Shown here one piece after another: positions 53,045 through 62,100 of a DNA stretch of 64,000 nucleotides. Under the pieces are notes generated by a model. That model was not told where the DNA came from. It ran no database searches and saw nothing but the letters and a program-made list of their open reading frames with translations. The DNA lies in the NCBI RefSeq assembly GCF_000234665.1, contig NC_018335.1, positions 1,288,954-1,352,953 on the forward strand, read 5' to 3'. Source of the stretch: Leishmania mexicana MHOM/GT/2001/U1103. Its lineage: Eukaryota; Euglenozoa; Kinetoplastea; Trypanosomatida; Trypanosomatidae. A program made the position numbers and the translations under genes. Numbering within the stretch: position 1 is the first letter of the stretch; each line of letters begins with the position of its first letter.

Positions 53045-55864
53045 ATGCTACGTGCATGTGGAATCACGGCATTCCTGTCACCCTTGTCTCCCCTCGCATC
53101 CCCGTCCACACCTTCCGCGGATGGTCCTCTACTGAGTGCTGCGGCGACAGACCGCGTCACGACACCAGTGTGGTGTGCCACCGGCGACCTCAAGAACGTA
53201 CCAGAGGACTTTGTGGTGGTGGAGGTGGACCCGACAGGGCAGCGCACCGATACCGACGACTACAACTTTCTGTCTGCCAGCACATCAAACCCATCATCCT
53301 CCGTTACAGGCGTTCCGGTGGATGATCGAGCCGAAGCGGCCACCGTTTCCGGGCCCGATGCTGCGCTCGGGTTGCTGCCGCCCGTGTTGCCCCCGCAAGT
53401 CAAGAGTCTGGGTGCATGCTCCCGCTCTGTGCAAGCGCTGCGAAGCACACTGACTGCGCACGCCCCAGAACTGCAGCGCTGCTTCGGGACTGTCGCAGAG
53501 GTGGCGACGCGTGCGTCATCTGCGTTCACTCAGGCGGCACTCTCCCTGCTCCTTCGAGACATCCGCGCCGCTGCTCAGGGCAGCTCAACGGCGCCGCGTG
53601 ATGCGGCGTCGACTGCGTCTTGTGCGGCGGAGGCGAGTCTGCCGTGGTGGAGGGCGGCGGCGCACACGCTCGGCCATTTCACGGACAAGCGGGAACGGCA
53701 GCTGATGCACTTGATGGTGCGTTGGTGCTTTCCCCACCTCCGCGCTTGCGCCAATGCACCGCCGTCGCCGCGTGCCGCTGACGGCATCTCGCCAGGTGAC
53801 AACGCCTCTGTGATTTCATGCTCCCTGGACCTGCATTATGTGCTGTTTTGCGCGGCGCTTGGTTGTGAGGCAGCGCTGTGCATCGCAAGGTGGTCCGTAG
53901 GGGCACAGGCAGAACGCCAGGGGCGGAGCTTGAGTGATGAGGACCGCGCAGAGCTGCGCAAGCTCTTCAACAGCGACGACAGCGAAGCTTGGCCTGGTTT
54001 GGGGGCGCGCACGGGTGCTGCAGCAAAGGAGCTGTGCTGCACCTCTTTCGACTCGCTGACTGAAGCAATGCGGCGGCAGCCACCAGGTGCATCGGCAATG
54101 TGTACCGCTGCGGAGTCGATGCCGCTGGTTTCCGAGAAGGATGTGCGGCGACAGGTGCACGAGCTGCTTCGCCGCTTCTATCCGTTTGTGCATTGTCAAG
54201 TACGCGGGGGACGCGCCACCCTACGCTTTCGCACTCGCCCCGACGGCGGCAACGAGACGCTAACGAGCGATGCAGCTGTGCGCTCGATACGCAGCGCCGG
54301 CACTGGAGTCGGGGCTCGGCGCACCCGCGCCGAGATGGAGGGCCAGTCAGGGGACGCGTCGCCCCTGTCGACTGCACCGGTGTCCAACAGCGCTGCTCCA
54401 GCGTATGTACACATCGTTGTGAGAAAGCGCAACTTGGACACGGCGGAGATGCGCCAGCTGCTGGGCGAGTACTTTGGCGTGAAGGACAGCGCCGTTTGCG
54501 TGGCAGGCATGAAGGACAAAAAGGCGATCTCGGTGCAGCGGTGCTCTGTCCCTGTGGCCGCCACAGACGAAGCGCAGAGTCGCGTACGCGCGCTCTTGAC
54601 GAGCGCCGCAGCTGTCCAGCCTGTCACGCTGCGCTGGCCGGCAGACCCGCAGCAGAGCTATGCTGTGCTCCTTCGTGCGAGTGCCTCTAGTGTGCCAGTG
54701 CATCTCGGGGAGCTTTCTGGAAACTGGTTCTCGCTACGTGTTCGCGACGTGCGCTGGGCTGGCGAAGCAGATCGCAGGATGTGGCGGTCGCCGGCCACGG
54801 CGTGCGAGAACGCGCAGCAGCAGCAGCAGGAGGAGGAGGAAGAGGGGGAGCTCCGAGCATTTCTCCAGCGCCGCTTCGTGCGATGTGCAGAGGCGGGCTT
54901 CATCAACTACTTTGGCCAACAGCGCTTTAGTGAGACGGTGGAGCGCGTCGATGACCACACTGGCGTTCACCTCTTCGCCGCTCGCTGGGTAGCGGCAGTC
55001 CGCAGCCTGTTTCGCGCGTGCCCCGGGGTTTACAACGCGTTCCCCGACAAGATGGAGTCGCGCTTCGTGCCTAGCAACTCGCGCGACGCACAGGTGATGA
55101 CGCACGCTCTACGGCAGACGTATCGCATGTACTTCTCCGACTGCCCGCTCAGCAGTGCCGACGTGCAGAACGAGAGTGAGGTGTGGACGCGCTTGTGCGA
55201 GAAGGCCATCACGGAGGGCGTACCATTCTACCTCAGATCCCTGTGGGTGCACGCCGGCCAGAGCGTTTTCTTCAACCTCGCCGCCTCCTACGTGGCCTCC
55301 AGGGGCGTGGCAAGAACCGAAATGACAGCGGCAGCACCGCCCTCGGGCGGCAGCGGTGGCCCCCAGGCCGCTTCTTCAGCGTCGTGCACGAGCAGTGGCA
55401 GCAGCACAGCCGAGCAGCCACTCGCGCCGCTCTCCTGTGACGTTCTTGCGAGCGCGCAGCTGCCGCTCGGTGGCTACCACGTGGATCGAGCTGCGCCGGA
55501 CAGCACCCATCTCAGCGGCCCCGCGTCGACCGTGCTGTGGGCGCAGTGGAAGGACGCCGCCATCCAGCACGCCTTGCGGGAGCTGCGATGGACCTCGGCG
55601 CAAGGGTTTGAGCAGCGTCGCGTGGCTGGGGTGCCGGTGCCCGGCTCGTGGCGCGCAGTTGTTGCACGTCCCACCGATGCCTCCCTCGTGTGGGGAACAG
55701 AGGCGAGGCCCGAGGCGCGACGGCGCATCTGCAGCGATGGTTGCGGCGATGCTAGCGCGGACGCAGTGTACCGCTCTACAATCCAGCTTTCCTTTGGGTT
55801 GCCCTCGTCGTGCTACGCCACTGTCTTTCTGCGAGAGGTGCTGGGGTGCGACAAGTGGTGGTGA
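53045..55864 (+). CDS. TruD/PUS7-family pseudouridine synthase
   Basis: Converts specific uridines in RNA (tRNA, and in yeast/human PUS7 also mRNA and snRNA) to pseudouridine. 939 residues. The catalytic Asp is D491 in the TruD signature GMKDKKAISVQ (488-498). Other family blocks are NVPEDFVVVEVD near 52, PAYVHIVVRKRNLDTAEM near 455 (the family's FxLxKxNxDT strand), GNWFSLRVRDV near 560, FINYFGQQRF at 619-628 and an LPLGGYHVD-like strand near 810. The protein is long for the family: extra Ala/Ser-rich inserts at about 75-110, 175-200, 400-450 and 755-790, and a Gln/Glu run near 590-600, all probably surface loops. No targeting signal is clear; the hydrophobic Ser/Pro start (MLRACGITAFLSPLSP) could be the family's N-terminal strand. 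Key catalytic residue present, so activity is expected. Confidence 0.94.
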   Translation: MLRACGITAFLSPLSPLASPSTPSADGPLLSAAATDRVTTPVWCATGDLKNVPEDFVVVEVDPTGQRTDTDDYNFLSASTSNPSSSVTGVPVDDRAEAATVSGPDAALGLLPPVLPPQVKSLGACSRSVQALRSTLTAHAPELQRCFGTVAEVATRASSAFTQAALSLLLRDIRAAAQGSSTAPRDAASTASCAAEASLPWWRAAAHTLGHFTDKRERQLMHLMVRWCFPHLRACANAPPSPRAADGISPGDNASVISCSLDLHYVLFCAALGCEAALCIARWSVGAQAERQGRSLSDEDRAELRKLFNSDDSEAWPGLGARTGAAAKELCCTSFDSLTEAMRRQPPGASAMCTAAESMPLVSEKDVRRQVHELLRRFYPFVHCQVRGGRATLRFRTRPDGGNETLTSDAAVRSIRSAGTGVGARRTRAEMEGQSGDASPLSTAPVSNSAAPAYVHIVVRKRNLDTAEMRQLLGEYFGVKDSAVCVAGMKDKKAISVQRCSVPVAATDEAQSRVRALLTSAAAVQPVTLRWPADPQQSYAVLLRASASSVPVHLGELSGNWFSLRVRDVRWAGEADRRMWRSPATACENAQQQQQEEEEEGELRAFLQRRFVRCAEAGFINYFGQQRFSETVERVDDHTGVHLFAARWVAAVRSLFRACPGVYNAFPDKMESRFVPSNSRDAQVMTHALRQTYRMYFSDCPLSSADVQNESEVWTRLCEKAITEGVPFYLRSLWVHAGQSVFFNLAASYVASRGVARTEMTAAAPPSGGSGGPQAASSASCTSSGSSTAEQPLAPLSCDVLASAQLPLGGYHVDRAAPDSTHLSGPASTVLWAQWKDAAIQHALRELRWTSAQGFEQRRVAGVPVPGSWRAVVARPTDASLVWGTEARPEARRRICSDGCGDASADAVYRSTIQLSFGLPSSCYATVFLREVLGCDKWW

Positions 55865-57138
55865 TTACCGTACTCCTGGCCCCCCTACGAATATCACAGG
55901 TAGACACACATAAAAGCACACAACGCAAGCATGTGTACATGCACACCAGTCTGCGAAGAGAGTAGGCACGGACCGCAACCACGACACTGTGGATGCCAAC
56001 CCTTTGCCCAAGCATTGTCGCATGACATGGGCTAGGGAACGCGCGTGCTGATGCTCAGCGACGTGCGTCGCTCTTGCTCTCCCCCTCTCTTGAACCATGC
56101 TCTCGTCTTCATTTTCTCCGCTGTCGCCCTAGGGCCTGCCGTCAGCGCTGCCGGGTGGTGCTGGGGCAGATGTGCGGGTGAGCGGCGAATGGGGTGGGTG
56201 AGTGATGGGAGGTCCCTTTCTGCCATCATGCGACGAGACTCTCCCTCTGCGGTGCTTTGCACGTCCGTCTACTGTCTTTCACCTGATCCGGGTTTCTCGT
56301 TTCTCGCGCCGGCGCCGTTCTCTCTATCCCCACTCGCGCACACATGCGCCCATGCACGTGGATGTAGATCAAACCCCTTGCCGGTGCCGCACACAGAGGA
56401 CTGGGCCGGCGTGTCCAGCTCATCGCAGGTTGTGTCTGTTTTTTTTTTCGCCTTGTGTCGCTGCCCACGCCAAATCGCCCGTCCCCCGCCCTCCGTCCTC
56501 CGCAACACAAAAAGAAAAAGAAAACGGTGACGAGACACTGCTGGTCTCGCGTGCGTTGCCCTTGTTCAAGCTGTGAGAGCGAGTCGCCCGCGCTTCACAC
56601 GTCGCGGCGGCGAACCTGCCGTTTTCCGCTGCTTCTCTCGCCATCACCCTCTTGCCCTCTCGCCCTCTGCTAGCGAGGAGGAGAGGGAAGGGGTGAGAGG
56701 GGTCTCTTCGTGGGATGCGCGCCGCGGCGCTGAACCACGTCTGAAGGACGAAGCCTCTCCTTTTTTTCTCAGGACTTCATCATATGCGCCAACCCGCTTG
56801 TGCGCGTGCCGACGGTGCCCTCGCTAATCTTGTCTGTGTCTGTTCTGGCGCCTTTGAGGTGTGCGCCTCCGTACGACCTGCATCCTGCGGCGTGCATCTT
56901 CTCTTCCCTTGACGCACATACGTGGCAGCGCAGGTGTGATCCGTGAGAAGGGGACGAACAAGTCATTCGCTTCGCACGCTCCTCCTCTTCCACAAGAGCA
57001 TCGAGCACCACTTCACGCGCGCCCACTCGCACACACAGGTACCTTTGTGGTGTCATACCCTCTCCACCCCGTCTCGCTCTCTTTCTCTTACCCTCCCGAC
57101 ACACACACACACACCGCGAGGTAGCAGAGACGGGAGGG
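55865..57138. other. Intergenic region
   Basis: About 1.3 kb with no supported gene. Contains an A-rich stretch at about 56508-56527, T run near 56439 and a CT-rich leader with (CA)n at 57100-57115. Confidence 0.7.
57056..57120 (+). promoter_or_regulatory. Predicted trans-splice acceptor for the MYND gene
   Basis: A strong pyrimidine tract (57056-57098) and a short (CA)n lead to the first AG at 57119-57120, 18 nt before the ATG at 57139. Confidence 0.5.
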
Positions 57139-58941
57139 ATGGACGTCGGACGCGAGGGCCACTCGGGCCTGTACACCATGCACTTCTCCACGGTGTTCCC
57201 GGCGGAGAAGGCAGCACAGGAGAAGACGAACAGCACGGCAACAAACTCGTCCTCCTCGTCCCCGCCACCAGCACCGATGTCCTCGGATGGCGGCAAGCCC
57301 AGCGCGAGCGGCAGTCCGTGCTGCTCTCTCTCCCAGTTCAGCCAGTGGCACATGCTGATCCGCGTGGACGTGGAAAACGAGATGTTCTTTGTGAAAGGCG
57401 ACGCCAAGGTGTTCTCGCCAACACCGTCGCTGACCAGCGGGATGGCACGCGGCATTAACCGCGACGGCACACCCGCGCAGAGCTCGACGTCGCCGGACGG
57501 CATCCCGATTGTACCGGTGCATCAGAAGGATCGGCGGTGCAGTGTTGCCATCGGGAGCTACTACCGTCAAGCCGAGGGCCTCGATACTGCGGCCACAATG
57601 CCGTCTTCGTCTATGCTTGGCTTGGAAGTGCGGATGCCGCGACTCGAGGCGGCCGTCCTGGGACTTGCGGAGCCGGAGATGCTGACGGACGTTGTGCTGA
57701 ACTGCTCAGGACACAAGTCGTGCGGGTGGTACATGGGTGCCGTAACGGTGACGGCGGAAGGCAAGGCGGTAGAGACGCCGCAGACGATTCGGTTTCTCCT
57801 GAAACCCTTCTATGGCCACCGATGCGCGCAATGCCTCGACCCCGTCTACGCCATCGGCTACACATGCGAGCACTGCCAGGTGCCGCACTACTGCTCCCGG
57901 GATTGCATGAATGCGCACATGAAGCGGCACCATAAGCTCTTGTGTCCGCTGCTGTATGACAAGTACCGCTGCCAGTCTGGTGAGGTGGTGACGGAGGTGC
58001 CGGATGGGTCGGCGCTCGTGGCGTGGTGGCGCTGCCTCGAACACGGCACCTTCAGCGTGTTGGTGGACCCCAACAACTCCCTCGGCTACGCGATTGAGCT
58101 CACGCTGAACGTGCTCAAGTCGGCGCGGCAGGAAGGCCTGCAGTATCGTCTGGTGTCTTCCACGACCCTGACGTCGTCGCCGCCGCACGAGGAGGTGGCG
58201 CGATTTGCCTGTGTGCTGCTGCGCGAGGTGAACCGCAGCGCCATCCTCGAGGGCTGCGCGCCGCTCGCGGCGGCTTGCCTCGACTACCTCTACGTCTTCA
58301 GCCCGACCGCCGACTTCGCCATCCAGGCGCATATACTCTTCTTCACCACCTTCCACTGCGAGGACCTCGACGTGCCGATCGACACCTTCGAGGAGTATGT
58401 CTCCTACGCCCGTCCCCTGCACGCGCTGGCGTCACTGCAGATCAACTACGCTCTCAAGAGCACGATCCCGGCAGAGTTCTGGCGCCGCGTAAAGGTCGCG
58501 AAGGACTCGATCGCCTCGTTGCTGGCGGTGACCAACGTCGTGCCCAGCGGCGGGGTGGAGGGGCTGAAGGAGATCATTACGGCGCAACAGCGCGACGCGC
58601 TCATGATGCTGTCGCGCATCTTTGTGATGATGGCAGCGCGCGCCCCGGAGAGTGAGTGCCAGCGCTGGCTGGAGCAGGCAGAGCGCTGCCTGAGTCAGTG
58701 CCAGGATGGGCTGGCGGTGCCCAACTCCTTCGAGATGGATGCCATGATATGCTTCCGCCGCGCCGCCCTCTTGCTCCTATTTAAAACTGACGCGAAGACG
58801 GAGGAGGCCAAGACGCAGCGAAAGAAAGGCGAGTCGTTCCTAAAGCTGCGCCAGAAGCCCGCGGCTGATACAGCGAGCATGCAGCAGCAGAATGGCGTGG
58901 AGGAGGGCGAGCAGGCCAAGGTGGATGTCAAGAAGGTTTAG
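57139..58941 (+). CDS. MYND zinc-finger protein with a helical C-terminal region
   Basis: 600 residues. A full MYND zinc finger is at 229-269: C229, C232, C243, C246, C252, C256, H264 (or H260/H265) and C269, within a CxxC...CxxC...YCxxxC pattern. The N-terminal 220 residues contain a Ser/Thr/Ala-rich segment (about 30-60) and possible beta strands (MLIRVDVENEMFFVKGDAKVF near 72, TVTAEGKAVETPQTIRFLLK near 200). After the finger, about 300-560 is helical and Leu/Ala-rich, resembling the TPR-like C-terminal half of SMYD proteins. I find no SET-domain motifs (no NHxxxPN-type string), so methyltransferase activity is not predicted. The tail is Lys/Glu/Gln-rich. MYND fingers bind proline-rich partners, so an adaptor role is plausible; specific function unknown. 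Confidence 0.9.
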   Translation: MDVGREGHSGLYTMHFSTVFPAEKAAQEKTNSTATNSSSSSPPPAPMSSDGGKPSASGSPCCSLSQFSQWHMLIRVDVENEMFFVKGDAKVFSPTPSLTSGMARGINRDGTPAQSSTSPDGIPIVPVHQKDRRCSVAIGSYYRQAEGLDTAATMPSSSMLGLEVRMPRLEAAVLGLAEPEMLTDVVLNCSGHKSCGWYMGAVTVTAEGKAVETPQTIRFLLKPFYGHRCAQCLDPVYAIGYTCEHCQVPHYCSRDCMNAHMKRHHKLLCPLLYDKYRCQSGEVVTEVPDGSALVAWWRCLEHGTFSVLVDPNNSLGYAIELTLNVLKSARQEGLQYRLVSSTTLTSSPPHEEVARFACVLLREVNRSAILEGCAPLAAACLDYLYVFSPTADFAIQAHILFFTTFHCEDLDVPIDTFEEYVSYARPLHALASLQINYALKSTIPAEFWRRVKVAKDSIASLLAVTNVVPSGGVEGLKEIITAQQRDALMMLSRIFVMMAARAPESECQRWLEQAERCLSQCQDGLAVPNSFEMDAMICFRRAALLLLFKTDAKTEEAKTQRKKGESFLKLRQKPAADTASMQQQNGVEEGEQAKVDVKKV

Positions 58942-61617
58942 GCAGACAGAGGGATAGAGAAAGGCGTGTGTGTGTGTGGGGGGGGAAGCAGACAGCGGAA
59001 GAGCATGGGCCTGCACATGCGGGGTGTGCAGGAGATGAGAAGGTGGGATGGGATATGGATGATGAGGGAGCTTGAACAGCCCCTTCTCGAGGCGCCTTTG
59101 CGTGCACGGGGAGCTTTGGCGACCGATCTCGTCCCCCCACGAATCCTCTTCCCCACATCGCCCTCCGTCGCTTCTCGGTCTTCATCTTGAACCTCCTCCT
59201 TCCGCTGTTTCTCCTACTCTCCCCGGCGGACCAGGTGGGTTCTGTGCACCGGCGTTGTCCCCTCCCCCCTTCCTGAGGAAGAGGTCCTGGACAGGCGTGG
59301 AGAGGGTGGAGGATGCCAAACAGTCGCGTGTTCTCTCCTGCCCTTCATCCTTTGATGTGATTTTGTTTTGTGTACTCGCGTCCGCGTTGTGGTGGTCGGT
59401 GGCGTTGGTGGTGTCGCTCGTGAGCTGGCGGACGCGCGGCTGTGTATGGGTGTGCGTAGCTCGAGGGCTGGAGAGGAAGGGGAGGGGGGAGGCTGGCACA
59501 TTGCAGCGCGCGCACATCTGTGTCTCTCGCTGGATGGGAAAGATGTGAGAAAGGGAGCAGAGAGCGAAGCACCCGAACCGGGACTGGGCAGGGGTTGCTT
59601 GCACGCTCGTTCACGAAAGGTGGCATGGCACACAGGCGCAGATGGGCACTGGGACGCGTCGACGCACACACAGGCACCCTTGCAGGACCCATTTTTCGTC
59701 GAGCTCTGTAGTGGGACACAAGGCGCGTCTACCACGTAAGGACTGCGTGCACGCGTGCGAGTCTCATGTGCCCGTTCTGTGTCTGCCTCATCGATTCCTT
59801 CGTGCTTTGTCTTCTCCCATCAGAGGGGCCTAGGCGTGTTGCTGGCGGGGGCTTCCGGCTGACTCGGGGATAGCCCTCGCCATGCGCGTAAGATGGATAG
59901 CAGAGAGGCGGTGCGCCAGCCGTTTTGTCTTCACCGCAGGATCTCCTCGTCTCTCCTGCCGTCTCTCTCAATTTGTCGGCCGCGTCTCCGCACTTCTTCC
60001 GCCTCCCTCTCATCTTCTTTCGCCTTTGGGCCGTTGCTGGCGTGTTTCCCTCCGCCCCCCTTCCCCCGACTGCTTGCTTTGTGTCGCCTCGCCTCTGTTC
60101 TACTCTTGCCGCCCGTGTTGTCGACGATGCGGCTGATTCTTGCTCTGGGATTTGTTGTCTAGCTAAGTGCCACCTTTTAACCAGCAATGAAGAAAGACCC
60201 TACGCAGGGCGGTCGTGCCCCCCCCCCCCCCGCCTCCTCCTCTTCCACCTTCTCCCGCGTTGCCCTTCAGTGCGCGTGTGCGTGCTCGTCTCTGCGTCAC
60301 TCTGTCTTCTCTCCTCTCTCTCCCTTTCTTTCTAAAGAGGCCAAAGAAGGAAAACCAACCAGCCGAGAAGCACCACGCGCGAAGAGCAACAGCGCCCACG
60401 ACGGCAGCTGCGGAATGGCGCTGGCTCACATGCGGCGGCCATCCCTCCCTCTCACCACTCTTCGAGTGATGGCGGGGCCGAGCAAGAAGGAGTGGCTGCG
60501 CGGATGCGTAGCCTTTTCGTGTCTTGACCACTCGCGCGCCTCGCGCTCCTGATCGTGTACGTCTTTTCATGTGCGACGGCAACGTGGAACTCGTCTGCCT
60601 CGCAAGAGGTTTCTTCACTACTGTACTTACTGAGTCCCGTTCCCGGAGTATGCGCAAGCGGAGCGTGGGTGGGACCGGTGGCGAGTGGGTGGAAAACGGA
60701 ATTCATCGCATTATTGGCCTAGCAGCGGCTTCTGCAGCCCTGCTGACGTCCCTCGCCCACACACACACACACACACACACGGGGGCACACAAGACGAGGC
60801 ACACACACACACACACACACCCACCCACCCACCCACACGTGATTGCAAGCGCCTCTCCTCCCTCCCTCTGCGATGTGATCTCCCTCAAGGGGTATGTGTT
60901 GGACTGCGCTACACGAGGAAATAGGCTACCGATTTGTTCCCCTCCCGCCCCACCGCCACGCCTGGTGGTCCTCAGCGTCGTCTCGCCACTGCCGTTCTCG
61001 TTGTTTGAAGCTGTTTTGACTCGCCTACGCTTCCTTGCAACGAGGCACAAGCACACAGACGCATAGACGCCTGTATGCGTGCATACGGCAGTGGTGGCTT
61101 GTCTTGCACCGTGAATACAGACGTCTGCCAACGGTCCTCTGCCCCCGCGACCTCTTCTGGTTCAACCCCCCTTCCCCTTCCACACGTTCTTTCTCTTCGG
61201 TAGTCCCGTCAACGAGCCTCTGTTGGCCGCCTCGCAAACATATTTTCCTTATCGTTGTGCTCAGCAGATTTTCATTCGCGCTTTTCCCCTTTTTTCTTCG
61301 AATTATTCGTCGGTCAGCCCCCCCCCCCATCTCAGACGGCAAGAGCTGGCGCTAAGCACCGGTGTATGTCGAGTGCAGGCGCTTACTCTCGTTGTGCTTT
61401 GATACACCACGGCATGCGCTTCGACCTCCATCGTCGTTGGCGGTCTTTGTTCTTCATGTTACCCACTCATATTCCTGCTTTGGCCCTTCTTCCCATCCCT
61501 GCCGGTGTCTTCAAGTTAGCCACACTACATCCAAGCCCCCGCTTCAATTTCGACCAGGTTGAGGTCGGAAAGCCAGCAGGATGGATGGCTTAGCACGGTC
61601 ATGCGCACCACACAAAG

Positions 61618-61620
<3 letters not shown>

Positions 61621-61677
<57 letters not shown>
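61621..61677. repeat. Long perfect (CA)n microsatellite
   Basis: 57 bases of uninterrupted CA (28 units and one base), the longest dinucleotide run in the window, about 420 bases upstream of the last gene. Confidence 0.97.
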
Positions 61678-61678
<1 letters not shown>

Positions 61679-61914
61679 GTCTCCTACGGACCACTTTGAA
61701 TGACACGGCTCGGCCTGAACGGCACGATTGCACACGCCCTCCCGTACGGGATTCATGTGGGCCTGAGTATTGCTGCAGGTGACAAACGCCATTGCCCCCT
61801 CCTCTGCACACTTTCCCTTTCTCTTCTCCTGCCCTCTTCTCTCTTGCGCTGCCGAAGGAAGGCATGCGCTGACATCCACCACAGTAGGCCAGCCTCACAC
61901 TGTAAGCCTCTCCG

Positions 61915-61936
61915 CTTATCGCTTTTCCTTCTCGAG
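61915..61936 (+). promoter_or_regulatory. Predicted trans-splice acceptor for the last gene
   Basis: CTTATCGCTTTTCCTTCTCGAG, a pyrimidine-rich stretch with AG at 61935-61936. No ATG lies between this and 62101. A T-rich tract (62049-62077) sits between the AG and the start codon, so an acceptor at 62031-62032 is also possible. Confidence 0.35.
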
Positions 61937-62100
61937 CGCTTTTCGGCGGCATCGTGCCATTGCTTCCACGAGCGCTTCTCCGGTTGCTGTACGCCTTCGG
62001 CCACGTTGCTTGCCGTCTGCTTCGCCGTGCAGATCTCCTGCGTGCTTGCTTTCTCTTTTCATTTTTCTTTTTTTTTTGTGTACTCCCGGCGCCACTCTCC

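Larger units (their letters stand above)
58942..62100. other. Long intergenic region before the last gene
   Basis: About 3.2 kb with no supported gene. It contains a G9-type run near 58977-58986, a C12-type run near 60220-60231, (CA)n at 60757-60780 and 60802-60822, a C8 run near 61319 and the long (CA)28 at 61621-61677. Frames here are simple-sequence or basic and have no domain. Confidence 0.65.
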
